Assembly (NCBI GenBank): GCA_038503035.1
Contig: JAVSML010025228.1
Location: 38,941 to 102,940 of the forward strand
DNA from: Crocodylus rhombifer
Lineage: Eukaryota; Chordata; Crocodylia; Crocodylidae
Direction of reading: 5' to 3'
DNA: 64,000 nt
Shown: piece by piece, positions 12,775-24,555 of the stretch
How the letters are laid out: each line of letters starts with the position of its first letter
Numbering within the stretch: the first letter of the stretch is position 1
Made by a program: the position numbers and the translations under genes
The notes under the pieces: generated by a model
What the model was told of the DNA's origin: nothing
The model's database searches: none
Seen by the model: the letters and a program-made list of their open reading frames with translations, nothing else

Positions 12775-15700
12775 TTATGGTGTCCTTTGAAAGGTCCCAG
12801 AGAGATGGTAACAAGCTGAATATTTTTATGGAAAGTGTTTGCTTCCCATGGAATTCTTTATTTGTTGTCAAACAGAACAAAAAATAAAATAAGTCAGAAC
12901 CCAAAAACGTTTCAGATGAAAATGGAAAAAAAAATCCATTTGGGGGCTCTCCACACCCCATTTTCCATATTTAAAAAGAAAACTTTTCTCCAACCAGCTT
13001 AATTTTCAACCAGCTTTAGAGTTAAAGGCATGGTTTTTTAATTACTAAACGTATAAATCTAAGGTTTTATCCAAAAGTCTGAAATTGACTGCCTATCTCT
13101 GCCTGCCTTATAATTACTATTATTCTTTTTTCCATTATTACTATTATGAATACAGGGTCTGTGTCTGTGCAAAGTGGTTCAAAATACTTAGATGTGATAT
13201 GGAACAAAAATTTAGTTTTGAAAAAAACATTTTGATCCCCTTCTTGGGGGTCATACAGTTGGCTTGGAGCTGCTACCTAGTTAGTTGTTGAGAGAACAGA
13301 GGAAATGAGAAGAAGAGATCATACAGTGGTCAGCAGTACATCCCTGCTATGTTCTCATGATTCATCTTCCTTTAAGCAAACCAGGAAAGAAAACAGTGTG
13401 GTGAAGTGCAAAACCCTTGGAGTATGTATGATTGATTCGATCTTATGATTCAGAAGAGCTCCACAGACAGAAGCCACAGGATGGATTTCTCTTCAGGATG
13501 GGCAAGGGAATCCAGTAGGGCTGTTCTAGCCTTGACTTTTTCAGTATAAATCTGATCAGTCTGGAGAGAGTAGGCAGTGGTTTGAAAGCACTATTATAAA
13601 ACCTTTCTGTCTATTTGAGGAAATCTCTTCTTCAACTACATACAAGAAGAACCTCTGTCCCCACATGGTGCCTGAGGCTATACAAGGAGCGGGGTCCTTT
13701 CTGTATCATCCTCCCCATGGTGGGGGTTAGTACTAGGAGAAAGAATGCCCAGGTCAAGATGAAGGGTCCTCTCCCCAAGGGGAAGTCTGATAATAGAGTG
13801 GTGCCTGTAGAAACCAGGATGCATTTTTGTACATAAATGCCCCTTGTTCCATATAGTGTAGGGAGCATTCCTAACCTGTTCTGTTCAAACCAGCTAACCT
13901 TACAGAAGACATTGCCTGTGGCTATCTGTAAGCAACTGAAATGGTTTAAGACAACAAGTAAAGGTTCTGTTCTTTTAATTTGCCGAATCAGATGGTGTGA
14001 TTCATTCCAGTGCTGAGATGAAGCTTGGAGCTGCTTGAACATCTGCAGTACTGCAGAGATCAGCAGCTGACAACACTCAGATTCATACTCTCTGACCTTG
14101 AAAACATCTGTATTAACATGTCTGTTTGGAGGAACACTGTCAACTTAAAAATAAGTATTTTTTTTTTTAAAAAAAGAAAAGACAAAAAAAAAATAGAATT
14201 GGGCAGCTGCAAATCCAAGGGTCTTGATTTAGGATTTTAATCTATGGAGCAAAGAGTACAATGTGCTTCACAGGATAATGAAAAGAGTGATTATGCAGCA
14301 CTAATACAAAGTCTCACAAGATATAGTTTTCCCCAGTGTATGAACGGGTTGGGGGGGGGGTTGAAGAAATTTTGTGTTGTTGTTGTTGCTATTTTTTCTG
14401 TTGCAAATTCTATAGGGTAATCAATGGTTGTCTTATTGTTTCCCTTGTTCTCTCTTTTTCTACAGTGTATTCTGGTAGAAGGGCTGTGCCCTCAAAACTG
14501 GGCTTTAGTGCTGGGCTGAGATTCCTGAAAGAATGGACTTCCTTAATATTGTTTATTACTGCTTTTGTCCCAGATCTGATATATGTAGGATAAATAAAAC
14601 AAGTTATACAATGGTTATATCCATACTCTGATTTCCCACATACTGTTTTCTTCTCCCTGGAATGACAACCTTCAAGACCTGGGGCCTCTAATACCACTCA
14701 GCAGAGGTGTCAAGCAGATCACTAGTGTTGGAAGATAAATGACAAAAGAGCCCAAAGGAAATATATCTTAAGATTTAGACTATCTCAACCCAAATCACTG
14801 GGAATCATGCTTCAGCAGTTGCCCTGCTTCATGGCTGGAGCCTCCATGGAGAAGAAGTTGGATGTGGGGGGGGTTCTAATGTCAAGCTTTTCTCCTCTGC
14901 ATTAGCTGTGATGAATTTTGCATTGCTGAGTTATGCTTGCTTATATGCCTGCAGCTCTGTTTATTTTGAAATCTCTTTCTGGGATTGAGGAAATTTATGA
15001 GCCAGCAATATTTCTGCTTTAAGGCACTTCCCTTGTTCGCATTCCTTTGTCTGGTCATTTACACGGGCAGGGACTGCTAGGAGAGGTCAGGGGGCGTTCA
15101 AGTGGTATCTAGGGCTCAGAATGGGACATGTTTTCTCACACAAAAATAAATAAAGGAGAAATATTTCCAATGAAAAAGAGGAACAAGGCTGTATTATCTG
15201 CCTAGGCTACCACAAAACTGCAGGGTGCCCAATCCAGGAACATAATACTTCGCAACTGGCATATATGCACAAAACATATGCATCCTGTTAATCCCCTTTG
15301 GGCATTCCTATATTTTCAGATTCAAATGGAGAGAAGCTAAAACCACCATATGCAAGATCCAAATATTGCAGAGTGCAAGCCAGACCCATATCCAGAAATC
15401 TGCAAATGGGCCTTCTCTGTATGCTAGATAAGCAGAAGATATTATAGTGATGTAAGCATCCCATGAGACAGAATTGTGGACTTGTCTCCCCTCTGAGACA
15501 GTTTACTTCTGCACATACAATGGCAGCCCCTGTTGGGCCAGATTTGGGGATGTCTTTCCATTGGAAATACAGGACACAGAAAACAGGTGAACATAAGGGA
15601 TACACTGTTGATCTCTGGACTCTCAGTGGTCTGCAATCATGACAAATCCAGAGCCAAGCCCAAATATGAAAACTGGAGGACATCTCAGTTTTAAAAATGT

Positions 15701-16424
15701 TATTAGTGTATTGACAAGCACCACCTTCACAGCTCCCCACCAGCAAGCCAGCTCCTTGCTCCCACTCCTCCCAGTCCCAGGGCCATGGGGAGTGCATTTG
15801 AATCCCAAGCCACTACAGACAGTGTTTAGGCTCCACAGTGTACTGAGGGCACATGCCAGTGCCTTGGGGATGGAGGAACTCCCACAGGCATGCTCTGTCA
15901 GATAGGGTCCTTACTGCTCCTGGAAAGTCACTCCTTGGCCGTAACCCTGCTGCCTCCCTTTCCCTCTGGGACACCAAGTCAGGCTTTGGCTTGGGTTCAG
16001 GACAATGGAGTGAGTGGTGCTGACAGGTGTCTCATGGCCTGTCATGCCCAAGTGCTGGGTGGTGGCAATAGGGTGGGTTCCCACTATGTTTCTGGCTATT
16101 TCTCCCATGTATGTAGGAGCTGGTTTGTGGAAGTCCAAGCAGCCATGACCGCCTCACATCCCCTTCCCAAAGACTGTTCTATAACTCAGTTTGCTGCTGT
16201 GGGGTAGAGGGGAGCATGATTAAGCCATGCCCCTGGAGGAGACAAAGCACAGTGGCCATGGTGATAACGGCTGTGCATTTACCCAGCCTTTTCCTAGAAT
16301 TCTCCAATTAAGAGGTACCTAACCCAGATAATGTGGCATTTCACACTTCCTCACTGCAGGATGCTGAGGGGATCATACACTGGATTCATGCACTTCCAAG
16401 GGCAGCATCTCATGTTACCAGTTT
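12775..16424. other. Unique-looking stretch, no gene seen
   Basis: AT-rich DNA with homopolymers (a T/A run at 14158-14175, a G run near 14349). Open frames up to 169 codons on either strand (for example 15288-15797 minus) have no recognisable domain, and the overlapping frames on both strands argue that they are chance. Confidence 0.5.
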
Positions 16425-16872
16425 GATCAGAGGTCAGGAAAACAGATCTTACGATGACAGGCTGAGAGCCATGGGACTCTTTAGCCTGGAAAAGCGCAGG
16501 CTCAGGGGTGATCTGATGGCCACCTATAAGTTTATCAGGGGTGACCACCAGGATCTGGGGGAACGTCTGTTCACCAGAGCGCCCCAAGGGATGATGAGGT
16601 CGAACGGTCACAAACTCCTGCAAGACCGTTTCAGGCTGGACATAAGGAAGAATTTCTTTACTGTCCGAGCCCCCAAGGTCTGGAACAGTCTGCCAGCGGA
16701 GGTGGTTCAAGCACCTACATTGAACACCTTCAAGAGTAAATTGGATGCTTATCTTGCTGGGATCCTATGACCCCAGCTGACTTCCTGCCCTTTGGGCAGG
16801 GGGCTGGACTCGATGATCTCCCGAGGTCCCTTCCAGCCCTAATGTCTATGAAATCTGTGAAATCTATGAAAA
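16425..16872 (+). mobile_element. CR1 LINE 3' fragment
   Basis: The C-terminal part of CR1 ORF2 starts at LIRGQENRSYDDRLRAMGLF and stays open to the stop at 16768-16770 (KLDAYLAGIL). The roughly 100-bp 3' tail follows (GGGCTGGACTCGATGATCTC) and ends in ATGAAATCTGTGAAATCTATG. The open frame extends upstream to 16333 only by chance read-through of flanking DNA. The copy is 5' truncated and nearly identical to the 37.2-kb copy, so both belong to one young subfamily. Confidence 0.92.
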
Positions 16873-17418
16873 GCAAACCTCAGTTCTTCAGCAAGCTTTG
16901 CAAATTGTATATGGTAGTGGAAAGTCATGGCAAGTATGTGTCTGGACTGGAGAGCAGTCAGATGACCCTGTTGCTCCTAGGCAAAAGCTACATTGATGGT
17001 TACTTCAGTTAACTCCAGGTCTTCGGGAGTAAAGTAGGTCAACTACCTACTGAGGTAGCTTTTAAGTTTGATCCTCACATTTAAAAGGCTGCCTGCCCTC
17101 CCCCAAGACCTGCCATGCTTTCAAAGATTCTTATTCACCCTGCAGCAGCACATCTTGCAGAAGCAGGAGGGCATACATGGATATGCTTGCCTCTTGTCTG
17201 CGTATAGAGCTCCTGCCTGCAGCACAGTGAGAAAGCGGCATTCCTAAAATGAGAGGTCACAAGTTGGACGGTTTCCCTGGTGTCCCATGAGCTGGCAGTG
17301 TAGGCCTCGTTGGCGTATGGATTAATACAACCATTTATCAATACATATACAAATCATACAGAGGTCTGAGTAACAGCATGAACTAAAACAGGCATGAAAG
17401 AATAACTAAGCATGAGGC
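16873..17418. other. No feature seen
   Basis: Unique-looking sequence between a CR1 tail and the fold-back element. No gene or repeat was recognised. Confidence 0.5.
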
Positions 17419-18430
17419 CTGTATGAAGCAGCTGGTCTTCACTTCGGATTCAGCCGATTCAGGGGACAGTGATTTGATTTGGTGATTTGAATCACTGTCC
17501 TGAACAGAATCACTCAGGCCGCTCTTCCAGCCCCAGCAATGGCTACCCTGCCCACCACAGCTCCCGGCACTGTGAAAAAAAAGCCCCGACTCACTGGGTG
17601 CTGCTGGGTGGGGGGGGTAATCCCCACTGCCCCCCACTGCTCTATGCTGCGTGGGGAGCTCTGCATGAGTGCCTCAACCCCTGCCCACTGTCCCAGCCCA
17701 CCCACGGCTGCCCCACCTGCCCCAGCTCCAGTCCTTTAAAGAAAAAAAACCCCCAAAAGCCCAAATTCACCCATTTCTGCCTGGCAGGGGACGATCCCCG
17801 CTGCCCCCTGCTGTCCTGTACCACGTGCCCTGAGGCTGCTGCAGGAGCTGCTGAGTTCTGGGGTTTCTTTTGTTGTTTGTTTTCTTAAAGGGCCAGAGCT
17901 GGGCCCGGCCAGGCAGCCATGGAGGGGGCCTGGGGGAGTGAGGGAGGGGTTGGCAGGCTCATGCAGAGCCCCCCACACAGTGGGGGGCAGTGGGGGGCAG
18001 CGGGGGGCAGCGGGGATCACCCTCCTACCAGGAAGCACTTGGTGAGTGGGGCCTTTTTTTATAGCACCGGGAGCTGAGGTGGGCAGGGCAGCCATGGGGG
18101 GCCTGGGGGAGTGAGCGGGGGACAGGGGAGCTGCTGGAGCAGGCAGGGGATGAGGGCTGGAAGGGGTTCCCCCATGGTCTGCTCCCGCCTCCTCCAGTCC
18201 CCCCTTCCCCACCCCCTACTTACTAGTTCTGAGTCTGGCTGCAGCTCCCTGCTGCAGTGGGCAGGGACTGCCTGAATCATCAAACCTCTCCGAATCTTTT
18301 CTGAAGATTCAGAGAGCTTTGAATCAGTTCGGACCTTCTATTGGTCCCCTGATTCGATTTGGATTTGGAGATTCAGCCACCAAATCAGGCCGAATCTCTG
18401 AATCGAATCACTACCTGAAGCTTCTCACAG
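17419..18430. mobile_element. 1-kb fold-back (large imperfect palindrome) DNA element, unclassified
   Basis: The two ends are inverted copies: CTGTATGAAGC.. at 17419 and, on the opposite strand, CTGTGAGAAGC.. ending at 18430. Each is followed by motifs of the type GATTCGGCC / GATTTGATT. Inside is a GC-rich core that is itself a long imperfect inverted repeat, with arms at about 17541-17800 and 17830-18093. For example, GGCTACCCTGCCCACC near 17541 pairs with GGTGGGCAGGGCAGCC ending at 18093. Both arms carry CAGCTCCCGG, an A-run and a block of CCCCxCTGCCCCC. There is no protein-coding domain. I see no clear target duplication. A short relative lies at 21740-21915. It is probably a non-autonomous fold-back or MITE-type element. 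Confidence 0.75.
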
Positions 18431-19215
18431 TCGTACTAAGCATACCATATATGGCTAAAGCAGAAAAGTTATAATTTTTAGTTTTCATAGATGTCTCAGA
18501 AGGCCAACAGATGAAAACAATGGTTAAGACTGGCACAAAACATCAAAAAAGGATCAGAGTGGCCTGGTCAACAGGTCCTCCTATCTAGTAGGAAAGCCAC
18601 ATTATTTGATGAAAACTATATGTGAATGTTGTCAAATAAAACGGTTTTAGTGATTGGTGAGAACTAGGATGTGTGTGATATAACACAGAATTGTTATGAT
18701 CAAGGTATAAAAAGGGCCTGGGAACCTGGAATAATTTGTACTGATCTAAGGGCTGTGTTTGAAGCTGGTACTGTGTATGCAAATAACCCTGCTAGCATTA
18801 TGCATTGAATGGTCATGGTTGCTACCGTCTAGGCTTGTTTGTTTACAGTAAATCTGGCCAAGCTTTTGCTATTCAGAGATGAAGTTTGCAGTCTCCCTAT
18901 TATAACAATGAGGTCATTAGGAGCAGTTGTATAAGATCACAAATGGCATCCTGTCAAATCTGTCACTGGACCAACTTAAACTGAGGGATCCTGATGTGAC
19001 CAGCAAACCTATCCCTCTAACAGCACTTGACAGTCTGACACTGATGGAATCCTAAAGGCAGTTCCCATACCCACCAGGAGCCCCAAACCCCATATGGAAC
19101 AAGATGGGACAGGCTTTGGCACAGAGAACTGTAAGTCAGTTAAACCTGCCATTGTTAGGTTTGACTCACAGGCCATATTTTGCCTACCCCGATATAGTTA
19201 CTTTTCCTGACCAAT
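18431..19215. other. No feature seen
   Basis: AT-rich unique-looking DNA. No coding or repeat signature was recognised. Confidence 0.5.
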
Positions 19216-19219
19216 AGGG

Positions 19220-21185
19220 AAGAATAGATGAAGAATGTGAAGGTGATGGGAAATTTGGAATGAAGCAACACAATACGATAGAATTCATGATCCTAAGACA
19301 TGGAACATATGAGGTCAGAAAAACTAGGCTGCTAGATTTCAAAAAGGCAGATTTCAGATGACTCAAGGAGTTAATAGGCATGGTGCCATAGGAAAATAGA
19401 CTGAAGTATAAAGGCTTCCAGAAGGGCTGGGAGCTTGTACAGGGCAAAATATTGGAAGCCCAACAAGAAACTGTGCTGACACAAAAGAAGCACAAGAAGA
19501 ATAACAAGAGACAAACATGGCTGTCTAAGGAGCTTCTAAGATGCCTCAAATGCAAAAGGAAAGCATACAGGCAATAGAAAAATAGGCAGTCACTAAGGAA
19601 GTTTATCAGAAAATAGCAAGAATCTTCAGAGACAAAATCAGGAAGGCAAAGATAAAGAATGAGCTGCACCTTGCAAAGGAGGTTAGGGACAACAAGAAGA
19701 GGTTCTGTAAGTATGTTAGCCACAAAAGAAGGCCCAAGGATGGTGGGGGTACTGTTGAATAACCATGGGAAATGCTAAACAGGAGATGCAAAAAGGACGG
19801 AGCTACTCAAAAGCTACTTTTCCTATTCTTCACAAAAAATTTAAGCTGCAGTCAGATACCTAATAAGGATTAATTGGGTGAGGAAGGAGACAAGCTGAAG
19901 GATGAGATAACAAAAGATACAGAGAGCTGTTTATTAGTTTGAATGAATTCAAGTCAACAGGGCTGAATGAACAGGAGTACAGGAGAAACTTGCAGAGGAG
20001 ATCTCGCAGCCCTTCATAATAATCTTCGTGAAGTCATGGGAGATGGCTGAAATACCAGAGGACTGGAAAAGGACCAATACAGTGCCCATCTTTAAAAAGA
20101 AAGGCAAAAAGGAGGACTCAGGGAACTACAGATCAGTTAGCCTCACCTCAATACCCAGGAAGTTACTAGGGCATATCCTAAGAAAGTCCATTTGCAAGCA
20201 GATCACAAGCAACCAGCATAGATTTAGTAAGAAGAAATTGTGCCAAACAAACTTTATCTTCTTCTTTGATAAAGTAACTACTTGGATGAATGAAGGGAAT
20301 GCTGTAGATACAGAGTACCTGGACTTCAGCAAGGCTTTCACAAAGTCCCACATGACCCTCTCATAAACAAATTAGAGAAATATAGACTGGGCAAAACTAC
20401 TATAAGGTGAATAGACAACTGGTTCAATAGCTGCAAGCAAAGCATAATTATTAACGGATCCATGTCAGAATGGTAGAAGGAGTGGAGTCCCACAGGGTCT
20501 ATCCTGGGCCCAGTGCTGTTTAACATGTTTATTAGTGGTGTGGATGCTAGAACTGATTGCTTCTTGAGCAAGTTTGCAGATGACGTGAAACTGGGAAGGC
20601 TTATGAACACACTGGAGGATGGGAGTGCAGTTCAGAAAGGTTGTGACAGATTGGAAAGCTGAGATGGAAATAACAGGGTGAAGTTCAACACTGACAAATG
20701 TAAGGTGCCACACCTCAGGAAAAATAATGAAAAATACAAATGCAACATGGGAGACATCTGGCTGGATGTGTAATTCTTGGCTCGGCACTTAAAAAAACAC
20801 AGTAATGTTAGAGTGGATACAGAGGCAGGCAGCAAAAATGTTAAAGGGCTTGGAAGGCAAGTCATACAAGGAGTGGTAGAAAGAAATAGGTATATTTAGC
20901 TTGTGGAAAAGACTCTTAAGAGGAGACGTGATAGCAGTCTTCAAATATCTGAAGGACTGCTATAAAGAAGAGGGAAAACACCTTTTTCATTGAGTAGGAC
21001 ACATACCAATGGCTTGAAGTTCCAGGTTTAGATTGGATACGAGGAAAAAAAAATGGCTTCACTGTTAAAACAGTGAGGCAGTGGAATAGCCTGGCTAGGG
21101 AAACCTAGAGTCTTCATCCCTGGAGTTGTTCCAGAAGAGGTTGGACAGCCACTGGTCAGGGATGATATAGGTACAGCTATGTCTG
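19220..21185 (+). mobile_element. Old, heavily mutated CR1-type LINE
   Basis: Plus-strand remains of CR1 ORF2 appear in order. The linker (LLDFKKADF, about 19330-19360) comes first, then EDWKRTNTVPIFKKKGKK with NYRSVSLTSI (about 20055-20160). TEYLDFSKAF follows (about 20310-20340), then the GVPQG-like region (about 20480) and FADDVKLGR (about 20573-20600). The C-terminus ends around VFQKRLDSHWSGM (about 21120-21170). Many frameshifts and stops leave only one open frame above 100 codons (20028-20366). The catalytic FADD is still readable. It is more diverged than the other CR1 copies here, so it is older. Confidence 0.88.
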
Positions 21186-21189
21186 TGAT

Positions 21190-21739
21190 GATGTGTTATG
21201 GGTATTTCCCTTGCTTCTGGGCTTTGCTGGTTGGCACATGAGGATTGGAAGAAATTCCCCCCTTCCCTCTCCTGTGCTGTCAGATGAATCAGGTTTTAAT
21301 TAAGTGTTCCTCACAAACATTGGAATTGGCATTGGTGACAACCATGGCTGGGATTTGACCCTGGTGTGTCAGTGCTCTTACTGGGACTTCAGTTCAGAGG
21401 TACCTGGCTAAAAAATCTTGTCCTTCTGCTCAGGGTCAGGCCTGCTGCTCATTTAGACTAGTGTAAATATAAAATAGCTCACTTGTGGTCAATGCAGTGG
21501 CATCTGAATTTACACCAGTGTAAGAGCATCAAGCCTCTAAAATTTGGAGTAAATAACTGTGACATTCCCCACCCCCAACACATACCAATTCAAAGAATAA
21601 AATATTTGCCATGACACGTGCCTTTCAGATTTTGTAAGTGTCAAACTAGTTGTTCTGCAGATCTAAGCTGTTACAATACTGGCTTCAATTTTCGAATTAC
21701 ACTACCCTAGGTACACACATATGGATCTGTTTAATAGGA
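21190..21739. other. No feature seen
   Basis: Non-coding DNA between the old CR1 and the short fold-back relative. Nothing was recognised. Confidence 0.5.
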
Positions 21740-21915
21740 CTGTGCAAAGCTTCGGTCGCTGATTTGATTCAGCAGAGATTCGGCCTGATTCAGCGGCCGA
21801 ATCTCTGAATCCAAATCAAAACAGGAGACCCTTTAATTTCACCAAATCTAATTGGAACCCTCCAAATAGATTTGGAGAGATTCAGAGAGATTTGACAATT
21901 TGGCCATAGACACAG
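21740..21915. mobile_element. Short MITE-like relative of the fold-back element
   Basis: It starts CTGTGCAAAGCTTCGG and ends with CACAG (21911-21915), so the outer bases are inverted. The left end matches the reverse complement of the right end of the 17.4-kb element, including the GATTCGGCCTGATT stretch. It contains a perfect 13-bp stem, CAGAGATTCGGCC (21773-21785) with GGCCGAATCTCTG (21795-21807), around a 9-base loop. It lacks the GC-rich core, so it looks like an internal-deletion form or the ancestral short form. Confidence 0.7.
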
Positions 21916-22642
21916 CTTTATATGTTTTTTCTAAATACTTCAAGGTATCAGGTGGCTCATGAATGCTGAGATGATGGGGAGAATGGGGCATCCCATGGGA
22001 GCATGGGGGAGGAGGCTGTCCCCAGTGCGCTCGGTGGAGGACCCAGAAGTGGACCAGAACATGTCCGGGTCCTCCACAGAGCACGCAGCCCACAGGGTAT
22101 AAGGTCTGGAGGCCCCAGTGAGGGGGCAGAGTAATGGCCCCAGTAGGGTGAACGGTGGGGCCAGGAGGAGTCCAGAGTAACTGTGTGGCCCATGAGCTCA
22201 GAGAGTGGGAATAGTGTATGGAGGGGACCGAGAAGGCGGACCCATATGGGAGAGAGAAATAGCTGCTCAAGAACCTAGCCAGAAAACCTTCAACTGATAA
22301 ATGCTGGGGCCAGGAACCAGGACAGCTGAAAGGCAATAGTGCCCACCACAAGGGATGGCCAGAGCCAGTTGCCTGGAGTCCCAACTGGTCTAGAGGTGAG
22401 GCCAGGACCTGTGAGGCTAAAGGTCCTGGAGGGGGCCACTGCCAAGAGGGAAAGGGGTCTAGGAAGTTTGTAGTCCAGAATAATGGTGAAGGTTAGGCTG
22501 CCTGACAAGGAGGGATCCAGGTCAAGATCCATAATGCCAGTCTGGAATATAGTGGGGCCTAGTATGGGGCTGGAGACACATAGTAATGCCATCTGCAAGG
22601 CATAGGACATGGTAAAGGGGAGGTTGGACCTATGTATAACAC
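21916..22642. other. No feature seen
   Basis: Moderately GC-rich, non-coding. The 178-codon minus-strand frame at 21848-22384 overlaps the short fold-back element and shows no domain. Confidence 0.45.
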
Positions 22643-22915
22643 CAGTGGCAGGCAAAATACAGCCCACCAGGCCATTCTAGCCAACCCACAAAGCCCCTAA
22701 AAATTTTAGAAAATTAATATTTATCCGTCCTGGCAGCCTGTCAGTGCTGACAAGAGCCAGGGGCAGTAGGACCCAGAGAGAATCTCAGCAGGACTGAACA
22801 GCCCAACTCCACCCACCCTCAGCCACTTCACTTCCTTCCTGCCCCCACCCTGCTCCAGCACCATGTGGCTGCCAGCTGCATGGCTGGACCTGAGAGCAGG
22901 GGCCCATGTTGGTAT

Positions 22916-23306
22916 GGGTGCGTGTGTGTGTGCATGTGCGTACGTATGCAGACAGGGTCAGTGGGGGGGCAGGCAGGGATAGTGTGTGTGTGTGTACAGA
23001 CATGGATAGGGTGTGTATGTTTATGCAGGGATTGTGTGTGTGTGTATGCAGGCAGTGATCGTGTGTGTGTGCATGCGCAGGCAGGGATAGTGTGTGTATG
23101 TCTGCTTGTGTGTGTATGCAGGCAGAGATAGTATGTGTGCAGGAAGGGATAGTGTGGGTGTGTGTATCTAGGGATAGTGTATGTGTATGTGCGTGTGTGT
23201 GTGTGTGTATGCACGTGCACAGGCAGGGATAGTGTGTGTGTGTATCCAGGGATAGTATGTGTATGTGCATGCAGGTAGGAATAGTGTGGGTGTGTATATG
23301 CAGGGA

Positions 23307-23343
<37 letters not shown>

Positions 23344-23368
23344 GGCAGGGATAGTGTATGTGTGTTCA
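22916..23368. repeat. TG-rich compound micro/minisatellite
   Basis: Runs of (TG)n of variable length alternate with a spacer like ATGCAGGCAGGGATAG, giving a period of roughly 25-35 bp. The longest pure run is near 23307-23337. Long open frames on the minus strand here encode only Thr-His-type repeats and are artefacts. The array lies inside the long hAT copy. Confidence 0.9.
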
Positions 23369-23374
23369 TAGGCT

Positions 23375-23590
23375 GAGTCCCACATGCACACCCCACTATA
23401 CACATGCACCCACAGCCCCCTCACACTGTTATACATTCAGACCCCACACATCCCCTCACACACACCAGGAACTCAGTCCCACACAAGCCCCATACCCACA
23501 CACACCACACAGATCCACACACATACACTCACATCCTCTCTCACCCCACCACAGTCCCTCACAAACCTATACCCACTCCGCACAATATGC
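23375..23590. repeat. CA-rich low-complexity block, opposite strand bias to the TG block
   Basis: Immediately after the TG-rich array the plus strand switches to CA-rich sequence (CACACACC, CCCACAC, ACACATACACTCACA). The two blocks are therefore partly complementary on the same strand. Confidence 0.75.
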
Positions 23591-23961
23591 AAGAGTAAGA
23601 CTTCATTTTAAGCTATTGTGCAATCACTTCCATATACACTCCACAAACACATGTGAATCAGGACAAAAATATTTTTTGAAACCAAATTAATGAATGCTGT
23701 AGATGTTCACTTTTTATAATATAATTTGTTATTTTTCTGGTCTGAGATAACAAAACCTCTTGCTGAAAGGAGTACTTTGCAGCCAAGGGAAGGGACTTCT
23801 GGTGGCAAAGGTCAGGTTTAGGGGAGCGGGGTTTGTGGTCACAATATGGCAGCCAGGGGCAGGGCATCTGTCAAGGGGTGGAGCTACCAATGTGGTCCTT
23901 GACAGCTTGCCAAAACTTGGTAAGCGGCCCTCCACCCGAAATAATTGCCCACCCCTGTATT

Positions 23962-24130
23962 ATGCCCTTGGCATCACGGCATTAAATGGGCAGCCTCCCA
24001 CCTATCAACAACTTTTCTGAGTTACATCAAAGGCATGGCAGGAGAGGCAGCTGGGCGGACTGCCCTAGACAGGTGGGTGGGCCAACATTGGGACTGGCCT
24101 CAGAACAGCCACTTGCCACACCATTTACAC
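23962..24130 (+). mobile_element. LTR-like fragment related to the solo LTR at 46.4-47.2 kb
   Basis: Sequence from TTGGCATCACGGCATTAAA through GGGCAGCCTCCCACC, a variable middle, and AGACAGGTGGGTGGGCC matches the same order of blocks in the solo LTR at about 47058-47165. There the blocks are TGGCATTGGGGCATAC, GGCAGCCTCCCAC and AACAGGTGGGTGGGGCC. No full termini were found here. The family assignment rests on this comparison alone. Confidence 0.5.
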
Positions 24131-24139
24131 TAGCAAAAA

Positions 24140-24555
24140 TCAGGAGTAACTGCACCAGAGGCATAGCTAAGATTGTGCTCTGTGTCTCCAGGAAACATGG
24201 TGCCTTTAAGCCATCTCATTTTGAAGTTGTGCAACCCATGTACTGCCAGGAGTCTCCTCTGCTCCAGTTGCATATAAGCTGCCTCTAGTAGTCAGGATTT
24301 TTCATCACTCTGTGCTTGGGGATACCTCTCCTACTCCTAATGTCAGGGGCCCTAACAGGCTGCCCAGCCTGGGCTAATTGCCTAAGTCACCACACCTACC
24401 TGGAGCCCTGACTGGCAGCTGTACCCCACCTAATGAACCAGCTATCCACAGTCTGGGCCTCCTGATTGGCTGCTGGGAAGAGCACCCTCCCCATTTAGTT
24501 CCACTTATGGCAGCCAACTGCAGGCCAGCCAACAGTCCTTTTGAAGTTTTGTGCT
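24140..24555. other. No gene; possibly more LTR-type repeat
   Basis: Non-coding sequence with promoter-like GC-rich patches (CCTGATTGGC near 24460). It leads directly into the degenerate tandem repeat and could be part of the same dispersed repeat, but no ends were seen. Confidence 0.35.

Larger units (their letters stand above)
22643..23957 (-). mobile_element. Long copy of a hAT-type DNA transposon family, non-autonomous
   Basis: Terminal inverted repeats are CAGTGGCAGGCAAAAT at the left and, reverse complemented, CAGGGGTGGGCAAT at the right (23944-23957). The ends match the short copies at 60633 and 62075: the GGGCCGCTTAC..AGTTTTGGCAAGC motif lies at the right end, and the AAATTAATATTTA motif with a GGCGGGC-like block at the left end. 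Flanking octamers TATAACAC and TATTATGC agree at 5 of 8 positions, compatible with the 8-bp duplication made by hAT elements. The interior is about 1.1 kb of TG/CA-rich and GC-rich DNA without a transposase. Confidence 0.78.

Noticed and set aside
15288..15797. 169-codon minus-strand frame as a possible gene
   Set aside because: No domain, no splice or promoter context, and a competing plus-strand frame overlaps it. Chance is more likely.
17383..18283. Many frames of 60-158 codons on both strands
   Set aside because: They lie in the GC-rich palindromic core of the fold-back element. The same block gives similar peptides from both strands because of the palindrome.
22785..23436. Two 200-codon minus-strand frames
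   Set aside because: They translate the TG/CA repeat as Thr-His-Ile strings. There is no real protein.
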